Shown piece by piece: positions 6,064 through 12,985 of a DNA stretch of 18,090 nt; position 1 is the stretch's first letter, and each line of letters begins with the position of its first letter. The notes below the pieces were generated by a model, which saw only the letters and a list, made by a program, of their open reading frames with translations, was not told the origin of the DNA and searched no databases. The position numbers were made by a program, and so were the translations under genes. Origin of the DNA: WJKP01 sp964531215 (lineage in GTDB: Bacteria; Patescibacteriota; Patescibacteriia; CAIXNZ01); assembly GCA_964531215.1 (NCBI GenBank), contig CAZHFK010000024.1, positions 1 through 18,090 of the forward strand. The letters are read 5' to 3'.

Positions 6064-8811
6064 ATGCCTAAACAAAAAGAAAAATTAATCCTGGTTGATG
6101 GTCATGCGCTGATACATAGAGCTTTTCATGCTTTGCCACCTTTAAGCAATAAGGACGGCGAGTTGGTTAATGCTGTTTATGGTTTTACTACTATCTTTTT
6201 AAAAGCTTTACGTGAATTAAAGCCCGATTATATAGCTGTAACCTTTGATAAAGCCAGAAAAACTTTTCGCGATGAAATTTATGCTGAATATAAAGCCCAA
6301 AGAGAAGCTGCTCCGCCCGAACTTTATGAACAAACTCCTAAAATTAAAGAAATTTTAAAATTATTCAAAGTCCCTGTTTATGAACTTGCAAATTATGAAG
6401 CTGATGATTTAATTGGCACTATCTGCAATTTAAAAAAAGTAGATAAGCCGGAAATAGAAACAATTATTGTCTCTGGTGATTTAGATTTATTGCAATTGGT
6501 TGATAATAATACTAAAGTTTACGGTTTAAAAAGAGGTATTTCTGACACAATTATTTACGATCAAAAAACCGTTAAACAACGCTATGATGGTTTAAAACCA
6601 GAACAATTAATTGATTTTAAAGCCTTAAAAGGCGATCCATCTGATAATATCCCCGGGGTAGCCGGTGTTGGTGAAAAAACTGCCATTGAATTATTAAAAG
6701 AATTTAAAACTTTGGAAAATTTATATAAAAACATTGATTCACCTAAAATTAAAGCTGGTGTCAGAGAAAAATTAAAAAAAGATAAGGAGCAGGCTTTTTT
6801 AAGTCAAAAATTAGCCACTATTGTAACCAATGCGCCGATTAAATTTGATTTAAAACAAAGCAAAATCAAACCTTATGACAAACAAGGCTTAATTGAAATT
6901 TTTCAAAAATATCAATTTCGCAGCTTGTTAAATAAATTACCAGAAAAACAAACGACTACTGATAAATCATCTGCCAAAATTAGCGAAACAAAATCAATTC
7001 ATCAAAACTATCAACTGATTCAAACCGATAAAGATTTAAACCAATTTTTAAACAAACTAAAAAATCAAAAAGAATTTGCTTTTGATACTGAAACAAATAG
7101 CCTAAACCCTTTAAAAGCCAAATTACTGGGCATCAGCTTTTGCTGGCAAACAGGCAAGGCTTATTATTTACCAATCGCTGAAATCAAAGGTGAAGGTCTT
7201 TTTGAGGATATAAAAATAAAAAAATCCTGGTTAAAAAAATTGACACCGATTTTTAGCAATAAAAAAATCAAAAAAATTGGCCATAATTTAAAATTTGATA
7301 CTGAAATATTATTAAACCATGGTCTTGAAGTTAAAAATTTATTTTTTGATACCATGATAGCTTCTTATTTATTAAATCCGGGTTCTCGGACTCATGGTTT
7401 AGATAATTTAGCTTTTACAGAACTGGGACATCAAATGATAACTTTTGCTGAAATTACCAATAATAAAAATCTGCCAATCAGCCAAGTTCCTTTGCAAAAA
7501 TTAGCAGATTATTCTTGTGAAGATGCTGATTATACTTATCGGCTTTATATAATTTTACAAGCCAAATTAGCCCAAGAAGGCTTTATGGAACTTTTTTCAA
7601 AAATTGAAATGCCCTTAATACCGGTTTTAATTGACATGGAACAAAACGGTGTCAAAATTGATGATAAATTTTTAAAAGATCTAGCACAAAAAGTCAATAA
7701 AAAAATAAAAAAAATTTCTGATAAAATTTACAAATTGGCTGGGCAAGAATTTAATATTGCTTCACCGATTCAATTAAAAGAAATATTATTTGATAAATTA
7801 CAAATTTCCACCAAAGGCATCGGCCGCACCAAAACCGGGTTTTCAACTGCGGCTGGTGAGCTGGAAAAATTAAAAGGCCGACATAAAATTATTGATTTAA
7901 TTTCTCAATACCGTGAGTTGACCAAATTAAAATCAACTTATATTGACTCTTTACCAAAACTAATCAACCAGCAAACTAAGAGAGTTCATACCAGCTTTAA
8001 TCAAACAGTTACAGCGACTGGCAGACTTTCATCTTCAGATCCTAATTTGCAAAATATTCCTATTAAAACCGAATTGGGGAGGGAAATTCGCAAAGCTTTT
8101 ATTGCTGAAAAAGGTTATCAGTTACTGGCTGCGGATTATTCTCAAATTGAATTAAGAATGATCGCATCTTTAGCTGATGACAGAAAAATGATTAATGCTT
8201 TTAAACAAGGTAAGGATATTCATACTATTACTGCGGCCCAGATTCATAATGTAAAACCTGAAGAAGTGGATAAAGAATTACGACGTTCAGCTAAAGAAAT
8301 TAATTTTGGCATAATGTATGGCATGGGCCCCAGAGGTGTAAGCCTAAGAACCGGAATCCCGTTGGAAAAAGCCAAAAAATTTATTGCTAAATATTTTCAA
8401 GCTTTTCCCAAGATTAAAGAATATATTGAAGAAACCAAAGACTTTGCTTATAAAAACGGGTATGTAGAAACAATTTTTGGTCGCCGACGTTATTTGCCTG
8501 ATATTCAATCAGGCGTACCCCATATTGCTGCCTCAGCCGAACGTATGGCTATTAATATGCCGATCCAAGGTGCTGCTGCTGATTTAATTAAAATGGCCAT
8601 GATTAAAATTCATGATAAACTACCCAAAATCAGCTCAAAAACAAAAATGGTTTTACAAGTTCATGATGAATTAATTTTTGAAGTACCAAACAAAGACTTG
8701 CCAAAGGTTAGTAAATTTGTTAAAAAAGAAATGGAAAATGTTGATCATCAATTTAAATGCCCGATTAAAGTTGAGGCTGAAATAGGCAAGAATTGGGGAT
8801 CCTTAAAGTAA
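6064..8811 (+). CDS. polA: DNA polymerase I
   Basis: This 915-residue protein has all three PolI domains. The N-terminal 5'-nuclease/FEN domain (about 1-290) has VDGHALIHRAFHALP, YEADDLIGT, SGDLDLLQL and GDPSDNIPGVAGVGEKTA. The 3'-5' proofreading domain (about 315-500) keeps DTE (D341, E343), the NLKFD exo II motif and YSCEDAD exo III. The polymerase domain has motif A ADYSQIELR (D691, E696), motif B RRSAKEINFGIMYG and motif C QVHDELIFEV (D868, E869). Proofreading looks active, unlike in Taq-type enzymes where these acids are lost. It fills gaps during Okazaki fragment processing and excision repair. It is transcribed divergently from an ATP-grasp gene across 61 bp. Confidence 0.97.
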   Translation: MPKQKEKLILVDGHALIHRAFHALPPLSNKDGELVNAVYGFTTIFLKALRELKPDYIAVTFDKARKTFRDEIYAEYKAQREAAPPELYEQTPKIKEILKLFKVPVYELANYEADDLIGTICNLKKVDKPEIETIIVSGDLDLLQLVDNNTKVYGLKRGISDTIIYDQKTVKQRYDGLKPEQLIDFKALKGDPSDNIPGVAGVGEKTAIELLKEFKTLENLYKNIDSPKIKAGVREKLKKDKEQAFLSQKLATIVTNAPIKFDLKQSKIKPYDKQGLIEIFQKYQFRSLLNKLPEKQTTTDKSSAKISETKSIHQNYQLIQTDKDLNQFLNKLKNQKEFAFDTETNSLNPLKAKLLGISFCWQTGKAYYLPIAEIKGEGLFEDIKIKKSWLKKLTPIFSNKKIKKIGHNLKFDTEILLNHGLEVKNLFFDTMIASYLLNPGSRTHGLDNLAFTELGHQMITFAEITNNKNLPISQVPLQKLADYSCEDADYTYRLYIILQAKLAQEGFMELFSKIEMPLIPVLIDMEQNGVKIDDKFLKDLAQKVNKKIKKISDKIYKLAGQEFNIASPIQLKEILFDKLQISTKGIGRTKTGFSTAAGELEKLKGRHKIIDLISQYRELTKLKSTYIDSLPKLINQQTKRVHTSFNQTVTATGRLSSSDPNLQNIPIKTELGREIRKAFIAEKGYQLLAADYSQIELRMIASLADDRKMINAFKQGKDIHTITAAQIHNVKPEEVDKELRRSAKEINFGIMYGMGPRGVSLRTGIPLEKAKKFIAKYFQAFPKIKEYIEETKDFAYKNGYVETIFGRRRYLPDIQSGVPHIAASAERMAINMPIQGAAADLIKMAMIKIHDKLPKISSKTKMVLQVHDELIFEVPNKDLPKVSKFVKKEMENVDHQFKCPIKVEAEIGKNWGSLK

Positions 8812-8873
8812 ATTACAAATCATAAGCACCAAACTTTAAATAATAAATATAAAATATTAAACAATAATTTTGA

Positions 8874-8917
8874 ATTTATTATTTAGAATTTATAATTTAT
8901 TTATTATTTGGAATTTG
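8874..8917. repeat. Two copies of a 19-nt AT-rich repeat upstream of the aroK-like gene
   Basis: ATTTATTATTTAGAATTTA (8874-8892) and ATTTATTATTTGGAATTTG (8899-8917) match at 17 of 19 positions with a 25-nt period. The rest of the polA-aroK gap (8812-8939) is AT-rich and has no other clear structure. The copies lie 23-66 nt before the aroK-like ATG. Confidence 0.6.
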
Positions 8918-8939
8918 ATCATTGGTAATTAATTAATAT

Positions 8940-9485
8940 ATGAATTTTCCTCAAAATAAAAAATCAATCACTCTAATCGGCATGGCTGGTGCCGGTAAAT
9001 CTTTTATTGGCCGTAATTTAGCTAAACTGCTTGAATTTGATTTTATTGATACTGATGAGGTTATTGAAAAAGATACCAATCAAAAATTACAAAAACTTTT
9101 AGATAATCTGGGGGAAGAAAAATTTATTGAACTGGAAAAAAATATTATAATTGGCTTAGGCAATATTCAAAATAAAATTATTTCGCCTGGCGGCAGTGTT
9201 GTTTATTCACCGGCGACCATGCAATATTTGAAAGCTAATTCAATTGTTATTTATTTGGCTGATTCTTATAATCGAATTTTAAATAGAATCAAAAATCTTG
9301 AAAGCCGTGGTATTGTAGGCTTAAAAAATAAAAACTTTGAGCAATTATATAAGGAACGACAAATTTTATATAAAAAATACGCTGATATAACAATTGATAT
9401 GTCAAAAATGCAAACTAATGATAAAAACGCCAAAGCAAAACAAGTAATTAAAAAAATAATTGGGGAAATAAATAAATTAAATTGA
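8940..9485 (+). CDS. aroK: Shikimate-kinase-like P-loop kinase
   Basis: A 181-residue nucleoside-triphosphate-dependent small-molecule kinase. Visible are Walker A GMAGAGKS (14-21), the DTD motif (D37, D39) with an upstream D34 at the shikimate-contact position, PGGSVV in place of the usual GGG stretch, the lid ESRGIVGL, and the C-terminal ERQILYKKYADITID helix. It is best matched to AroK/AroL, which phosphorylates shikimate at the 3-OH. One caution is that the usual FRxxE substrate-binding arginine is replaced: the sequence reads F62-I63-E64-L65-E66. No other shikimate-pathway gene is in the window. The substrate could therefore differ from shikimate. No Shine-Dalgarno sequence precedes the ATG. 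A clear terminator follows. Confidence 0.75.
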   Translation: MNFPQNKKSITLIGMAGAGKSFIGRNLAKLLEFDFIDTDEVIEKDTNQKLQKLLDNLGEEKFIELEKNIIIGLGNIQNKIISPGGSVVYSPATMQYLKANSIVIYLADSYNRILNRIKNLESRGIVGLKNKNFEQLYKERQILYKKYADITIDMSKMQTNDKNAKAKQVIKKIIGEINKLN

Positions 9486-9503
9486 TAACCATCTAAAAAA
9501 TTT

Positions 9504-9527
9504 AAAATCGCCTAATGGCGATTTTTT
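9504..9527 (+). terminator. Rho-independent terminator after the aroK-like gene
   Basis: AAAATCGCC (9504-9512) pairs with GGCGATTTT (9517-9525) around loop TAAT, followed by two more T's, 19 nt after the stop codon. It is symmetric and could also stop minus-strand transcription. Confidence 0.85.
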
Positions 9528-9540
9528 AAAAACAAAATAA

Positions 9541-9590
9541 CGTACTCCCCCAGCTCCATTCAGGCATTCGGGGTTTCCTGTTTGGAAGTA
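9541..9590. other. GC-rich unexplained island
   Basis: About 56% GC by count (28 of 50), in a spacer that is otherwise about 30%. It contains CCCC…GGGG inverted blocks (9546-9550 and 9570-9573), a direct ATTC repeat, and TTCC/GGAA arms around 9575-9587. The string CTCCCCCAGCTCCA (9545-9558) resembles the 3' end of tmRNA or a tRNA acceptor, but no T-arm precedes it. No coding frame is convincing. It may be part of a structured RNA or an integration scar. Confidence 0.4.
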
Positions 9591-9593
9591 AAA

Positions 9594-9615
9594 AGTCAGC
9601 AACGTTGTGCTGACT
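9594..9615 (-). terminator. Distal minus-strand terminator-like hairpin
   Basis: AGTCAGCA (9594-9601) and TGCTGACT (9608-9615) form an 8-bp stem with loop ACGTTG. On the minus strand the stem is followed by TTTT. It is related in sequence to the hairpin at 9689-9708. Confidence 0.6.
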
Positions 9616-9688
9616 ATTAAAAATATTAATTAAATTTTGGCTAAAAATTGAGTTCCTGGAGACCATTTTGATGCAAAGTCAAACAAAA

Positions 9689-9708
9689 ATCGGCGACATT
9701 GTGCCGAT
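9689..9708 (-). terminator. Terminator of tRNA-Leu
   Basis: ATCGGC (9689-9694) and GCCGAT (9703-9708) form a 6-bp stem. On the minus strand it is followed by TTTTG-TTT, 12 nt beyond the CCA end of tRNA-Leu, as expected for an intrinsic terminator. Confidence 0.75.
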
Positions 9709-9719
9709 AAAAAAAAGTT

Positions 9720-9806
9720 TGGTGCGCAAGACCGGATTTGAACCGGTACGGCCTTATGGCCAGTGAATTTTAAATTCGTTGCGGCTACCCATTCCGCCAC
9801 TCGCGC
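9720..9806 (-). tRNA. tRNA-Leu (UAA), with encoded CCA
   Basis: Class II tRNA read on the minus strand. The acceptor is GCGCGAG/CTTGCGC, the D stem GCGG/CCGC, and the loop TTTAAAA has anticodon TAA at 9772-9770. The long variable arm is TGGCCATAAGGCCG and the T arm ACCGG-TTCAAAT-CCGGT, with discriminator A. CCA (9722-9720) is encoded, unlike in the other three tRNAs here. The anticodon stem is odd: only three Watson-Crick pairs (A31-T39, A30-T40, G29-C41), then C28·A42 and A27·C43 mismatches. It has its own strong promoter and terminator. Confidence 0.92.
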
Positions 9807-9874
9807 ACACAAACTTATTTTAAAACCTCCTCTGCGTCTAGACCAAAAATATCAGGCTATCGCAGATACTCATC

Positions 9875-9903
9875 ATATTAACATATTTTTATTGATTTGT
9901 CAA
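9875..9903 (-). promoter_or_regulatory. Consensus promoter for tRNA-Leu
   Basis: On the minus strand, a perfect TTGACA (9903-9898), a 17-nt spacer, then TAATAT (9880-9875). The start is expected near 9868, about 60 nt before the mature tRNA. The leader contains GAGGAGG (around 9823-9829) but no reading frame of note. Confidence 0.85.
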
Positions 9904-9929
9904 TAGCCGGCTGGCTTTATAATTTATTT

Positions 9930-9938
9930 TGGTATAAA
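9930..9938 (+). promoter_or_regulatory. Extended -10 promoter for holA
   Basis: TGG followed by TATAAA (9933-9938) is about 90 nt before the holA ATG. No good -35 is seen. The leader (about 9946-10030) is AT/TC-rich with repeated TTTCAT and CTAATCACTAATC motifs. It lies back-to-back with the tRNA-Leu promoter. Confidence 0.5.
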
Positions 9939-10030
9939 ATGGAAGTGTTCATTAAATACGAAAAATAAAATAAAGAAACTATATTATTTTTCATTTCCTA
10001 TTTCATATTTCTAATCACTAATCTTGCGCT

Positions 10031-11002
10031 ATGATAATCTTTTTATATGGTGAAGACACTTATCGCTCCAGCCAAAAACTAGCACAAATTAAAAATAAAT
10101 TTCAAAAAGAAGTTGATTCTTCTGGTATGAATTTAACTGTTTTAGATGGCGCCAGTCTTAAATTTGAAAGCTTTAATCAGCAGATTAAAGCTTCACCATT
10201 TTTGGCTCGTAAAAGAATAATAATTATTAAAAATTTAATTTCTGAAAATAAATCAAAAAATATTCAAAAAGAAATTGTTGAATTATTAAACCAAGAATCA
10301 AAACAACCTGATCAGGATAATATTATAGTTTTTTGGGAAGTAGCTGATCATTCCAAATCAAGAACCAAAAATGCGTTATGGGATCGTTTAATTAAAGAAA
10401 AATTTGCCGAAGAATTCAAGCCTTTATCAACTGGTCAGCTTAATGCCTGGATTGATAATGAATTTAAAAAAAGACAAGCCAAAATAGAGAAAACTGCGAT
10501 CATAAAACTGGCTGCCATGGTTGGTAATGATTTGTGGCAATTAACCAGTGAAATTGAAAAATTAGTAAATTATTGTCAGGATAAACAAATTACAACGACT
10601 GAGATTGAAAAACTTGTCAAAGCCAAATATGACGACGATATTTTTAAATTAGTTGATTCTTTAGGGAATAAAAATAAAAAACAAGCCATAAAACTTATTT
10701 CTGATCAAATAAATTCGGGTGCCGATGAAATTTATTTACTTTCCATGCTGATAAGGCAATTTAGAATTTTACTTTTAATCAAAGATTTGCAAAATAATAA
10801 TCAAGCGCTGACCAAAGATCAAATTGCCCAAGAATTAAAAATTCATCCGTTTGTAGCACAAAAAGCCTTATATCAAACCAAAAATTTTAATTTACAACAA
10901 CTAAAAAATATTTATCAATTATTATTAAATATTGATTTACAAATCAAAACTTCTTCAGCTAAACCTAAATTATTATTTGACTTATTTATTGCTCAAATAT
11001 AA
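10031..11002 (+). CDS. holA: DNA polymerase III subunit delta
   Basis: A 323-residue clamp-loader subunit that opens the beta sliding clamp, acting with DnaX and delta'. The N-terminal domain begins MIIFLYGEDTYRSSQKL, the HolA equivalent of a degenerate P-loop region with no functional Walker A. KASPFLARKRIIIIKNLI and the central RQAKIEKTAIIKLAAMVGNDLW give the typical delta pattern. The conserved C-terminal region ISDQINSGADEIYLLSMLIRQFRILLLIKDL corresponds to the collar helices. The length is usual for the family. There is no Shine-Dalgarno sequence. The stop codon lies at the base of a terminator shared with the convergent response regulator gene. Confidence 0.93.
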   Translation: MIIFLYGEDTYRSSQKLAQIKNKFQKEVDSSGMNLTVLDGASLKFESFNQQIKASPFLARKRIIIIKNLISENKSKNIQKEIVELLNQESKQPDQDNIIVFWEVADHSKSRTKNALWDRLIKEKFAEEFKPLSTGQLNAWIDNEFKKRQAKIEKTAIIKLAAMVGNDLWQLTSEIEKLVNYCQDKQITTTEIEKLVKAKYDDDIFKLVDSLGNKNKKQAIKLISDQINSGADEIYLLSMLIRQFRILLLIKDLQNNNQALTKDQIAQELKIHPFVAQKALYQTKNFNLQQLKNIYQLLLNIDLQIKTSSAKPKLLFDLFIAQI

Positions 11003-11026
11003 AACCCGCTTTATTCGCGGGTTTTT
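11001..11026. terminator. Bidirectional terminator shared by holA and the response regulator
   Basis: AAAACCCGC (11001-11009) pairs with GCGGGTTTT (11017-11025) around a 7-nt loop, with T-runs on both strands. The holA stop overlaps the left arm. The response regulator's stop codon lies at the loop (11013-11011), so its last codons encode the right arm. Confidence 0.88.
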
Positions 11027-11367
11027 AAATGTCGCTCAACAGCATCAAACAATTCGTCCTCTTGCCAGGGTTTTGTAATAATTTGAATACCAGGTGGCGG
11101 GACAGTCTGATACTGTCCGGAAATTACAATAATTGGCATATCCCTGTCTACTTTTTGAATCATTTCAATTAATTGCAACCCATCCATTTGGGGCATTGTT
11201 AAATCAGTAATAACCAGGTCAACCTGCCAAGACTCTTTTTCCAGCATGTCCAATGCTTCCTGACCGTTACCGGCTTGAATGATGGTACCATAACGCCGGA
11301 AAATTCTTGCCATGGTTTTCAAGATATTTTTTTCATCATCTACTAACAAAATCTTAAAAGTATGCAA
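11011..11367 (-). CDS. Stand-alone response regulator receiver (CheY-like)
   Basis: 118 residues, a single receiver domain with no output domain. All active-site residues are present: acidic pair D10/D11 in LLVDDE, phospho-acceptor D55 in LVITDLTMPQMDG, S83 in VISG and K99 in TKPW. It would take phosphate from a histidine kinase elsewhere and act by protein contact. The start is TTG at 11367, chosen because GGAGG at 11380-11376 sits 8 nt upstream. The ATG at 11374 is out of frame and gives only six codons. GC is about 41% (122 of 300 counted), against 25-30% in sampled neighbours. With the strong Shine-Dalgarno sequence, this suggests recent transfer or different expression demands. No kinase gene is nearby. 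Confidence 0.9.
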   Translation of the reverse strand: MHTFKILLVDDEKNILKTMARIFRRYGTIIQAGNGQEALDMLEKESWQVDLVITDLTMPQMDGLQLIEMIQKVDRDMPIIVISGQYQTVPPPGIQIITKPWQEDELFDAVERHLKTRE

Positions 11368-11375
11368 AATTCATT

Positions 11376-11380
11376 CCTCC
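11376..11380 (-). promoter_or_regulatory. Shine-Dalgarno sequence that fixes a TTG start
   Basis: GGAGG on the minus strand, preceded by an A-run and 8 nt before the TTG at 11367. It is the only canonical ribosome binding site at a convincing distance from a start in the window. Confidence 0.75.
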
Positions 11381-11451
11381 TTTTTTTCTTGCTTAAAAAA
11401 TATTATTTCCACCTCAATTTTAAATTTAATAAAACAATATTAAACTGAAAA

Positions 11452-11745
11452 CTATTCGCTCTGATCTTGCTTTTCTTCCCCTGCCTGTTGTGATTTTTTA
11501 TACGCACTAAATAGCCTTGATAATTTTCGTGAGCCAGTATTTTTTTTAATAACACCCTTTTGTACAGCCTTATCAATGCTTTTTTGAACTTGTTTTAACA
11601 GTTCATCCACCTTACCTTCTTTATTTTCAATTGCTTTTCTAGTCTTTTTTATTAATGTTTTTAAATCTTGTTTAATTTTAAGATTATAATCAGATTTTTT
11701 CTCATTTTTTCTTAAGGTTTTTTTTGCTTGTTTTGTTTGCGGCAT
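11452..11745 (-). CDS. rpsT: 30S ribosomal protein S20 (bS20)
   Basis: A 97-residue, highly basic, helical protein that binds the 5' domain of 16S rRNA during small-subunit assembly. It shows the S20 pattern: MPQTKQAKKTLRKNEK at the start, helical KIKQDLKTLIKKTRKAI in the middle, then KSIDKAVQKGVIKKNTGSRKLSRL. That last motif (K-GVIxKNTxxRxKSRL) is diagnostic. The C-terminus adds a polar tail of about 15 residues ending EEKQDQSE, beyond the usual S20 end. It has a textbook promoter 104-132 nt upstream and a leader with a hairpin. The response regulator lies 84 nt downstream. Confidence 0.94.
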   Translation of the reverse strand: MPQTKQAKKTLRKNEKKSDYNLKIKQDLKTLIKKTRKAIENKEGKVDELLKQVQKSIDKAVQKGVIKKNTGSRKLSRLFSAYKKSQQAGEEKQDQSE

Positions 11746-11792
11746 ATTTATTTAGTAATTAGTAATCAGTAATTAATAATTAGTAAAATGAA

Positions 11793-11808
11793 AGCACATG
11801 GTTGTGCT
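11793..11808 (-). promoter_or_regulatory. rpsT leader hairpin, possible autoregulatory site
   Basis: AGCACA (11793-11798) pairs with TGTGCT (11803-11808), loop of 4, inside the roughly 95-nt rpsT leader. It is followed toward the gene by TAATTA/TAATCA-type repeats (11755-11786). S20 autoregulates its mRNA in E. coli; a similar role here is inference. Confidence 0.4.
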
Positions 11809-11848
11809 AAACACTAAATACGTAATTATGGGTGTGAGAGTTAAAAGT

Positions 11849-11877
11849 ATATTAACAAAATCAAATAAACTTGTCAA
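11849..11877 (-). promoter_or_regulatory. Consensus promoter for rpsT, embedded in the rmuC stop
   Basis: Minus strand: perfect TTGACA (11877-11872), 17-nt spacer, TAATAT (11854-11849), the same boxes and spacing as the tRNA-Leu promoter. The TGA within TTGACA (11876-11874) is the rmuC stop codon. The start is expected near 11842. Confidence 0.85.
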
Positions 11878-12911
11878 TCTGATATTTTGGGTTTATCAAG
11901 ATCCAAAGACTCTATCTTGGTTTCTTTACCAGTGATTTTAACAATATCTTTATCAACTTTTTTAAATTCTTTAGAAGCTAAATTATAAGAATTAACTGTT
12001 GTGCTTAAATGATTCCCTAGCTTTTTCATATATTCTTCATATCTAATCATGTGACTTTGCAACATCTCCACTCTTTTAATAATTTCTTTAGTTTGTTCTT
12101 CAATCTTAAAAGCTCGTAAACCCTGTAAAACTGTTTGCAAATAAGCGGCAAAAGTAGTCGGTGAAACAATAATAACCTTTTTATCTTTCATCGCATAAAT
12201 AATCAGATTTTTGGTGTCTACTTTAACCGCACCAACTTCATTAATTAATAAATCATAAAAAATTGCTTCTGCCGGGATAAACATAAAAGCAAAATCAAGC
12301 GTACCCTGATTGGATTTAATATATTTACTGGTTTCATCAATTCTTAATTTTAAATCATTTTTAAATTCTTTTTCCAAACCAGCTCGTCTTGTTTCATCTT
12401 CTTCATTAACTATCTTATTATAATTTTCCAAAGAAAACTTGGCATCAACAGGAATAATACCGTCTTTAGTGAAAAGAGCCGCATCAACAGTATCTCCGTC
12501 TTTAAACTGATACTGTAATTTATAAGCGGTCGGCGGCAAAATATTTTCTAAAACCAATTGCAAACTGGCTTCACCTAAATTACCTCTTTGTTTTTGGCTA
12601 AGTAAAATTCGTTGTAAATTATTTAATTGCTCGGAATAACCCATTACTTGCTTATTGGTCTCATCAAGTTTGGTTAATCTCTCAGTTACTTCCTGAATTA
12701 TTTTTGCATTTTGCCCAAATTGGCGTTGCATTGTTTTTTGAGTATCAGCTAAGCTTGTACCCAACGTCTTATTAATTTCATTGATTTGATTTTGCAACAT
12801 GACCAAACTCTGATCATCGGTTTTTTCTTTATTTAATTTAAATAATAAAAAAAAGATTACTGCTAAACCAGCAACTAAAATAATTAAAGTAATACTTAAT
12901 AATAGTTCCAT
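11874..12911 (-). CDS. rmuC: DNA recombination protein RmuC
   Basis: A 345-residue membrane-anchored protein. One N-terminal TM segment (about 3-25) is followed by a coiled coil (about 35-115) and the RmuC domain (about 115-320). Recognisable family stretches are RGNLGEASLQLVLENILP, VDAALFTKDGIIPVDAKFSLENY, LDFAFMFIPAEAIFYDLL and IIVSPTTFAAYLQTVLQGLRAF. RmuC has a PD-(D/E)XK nuclease-like fold and restrains inversion of short inverted repeats in E. coli; the mechanism is unclear. The start is the ATG at 12911, 7 nt after a -10 box, predicting a leaderless mRNA. Its stop is embedded in the rpsT promoter. Confidence 0.92.
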   Translation of the reverse strand: MELLLSITLIILVAGLAVIFFLLFKLNKEKTDDQSLVMLQNQINEINKTLGTSLADTQKTMQRQFGQNAKIIQEVTERLTKLDETNKQVMGYSEQLNNLQRILLSQKQRGNLGEASLQLVLENILPPTAYKLQYQFKDGDTVDAALFTKDGIIPVDAKFSLENYNKIVNEEDETRRAGLEKEFKNDLKLRIDETSKYIKSNQGTLDFAFMFIPAEAIFYDLLINEVGAVKVDTKNLIIYAMKDKKVIIVSPTTFAAYLQTVLQGLRAFKIEEQTKEIIKRVEMLQSHMIRYEEYMKKLGNHLSTTVNSYNLASKEFKKVDKDIVKITGKETKIESLDLDKPKISD

Positions 12912-12918
12912 AACTTAT

Positions 12919-12947
12919 ATATTAACCAATGATGAATTATTTGTCCA
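12919..12947 (-). promoter_or_regulatory. Promoter for rmuC, leaderless
   Basis: Minus strand: TGGACA (12947-12942), 17-nt spacer, TAATAT (12924-12919), then 7 nt to the ATG at 12911. The transcription start is expected at the start codon. It overlaps the divergent + strand promoter region. Confidence 0.7.
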
Positions 12948-12949
12948 GC

Positions 12950-12979
12950 TTGGCTCCATTAAATTATTTATATTATAAT
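12950..12979 (+). promoter_or_regulatory. Promoter for candidate small RNA
   Basis: TTGGCT (12950-12955), 18-nt spacer, perfect TATAAT (12974-12979). TCCATTA (12955-12961) and TAATGGA (12994-13000) are inverted repeats flanking the -10, with AAATTAT/ATAATTT arms nested inside, a possible operator. The predicted start is near 12986. Confidence 0.5.
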
Positions 12980-12985
12980 AATAAT

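Noticed and set aside
9545..9558. tmRNA 3' end (CTCCCCCAGCTCCA)
   Set aside because: No T-arm or tRNA-like domain precedes it, so it is not an intact ssrA; kept only as a possible fragment.
9630..9812. 60-codon minus-strand frame
   Set aside because: It reads through tRNA-Leu and its terminator.
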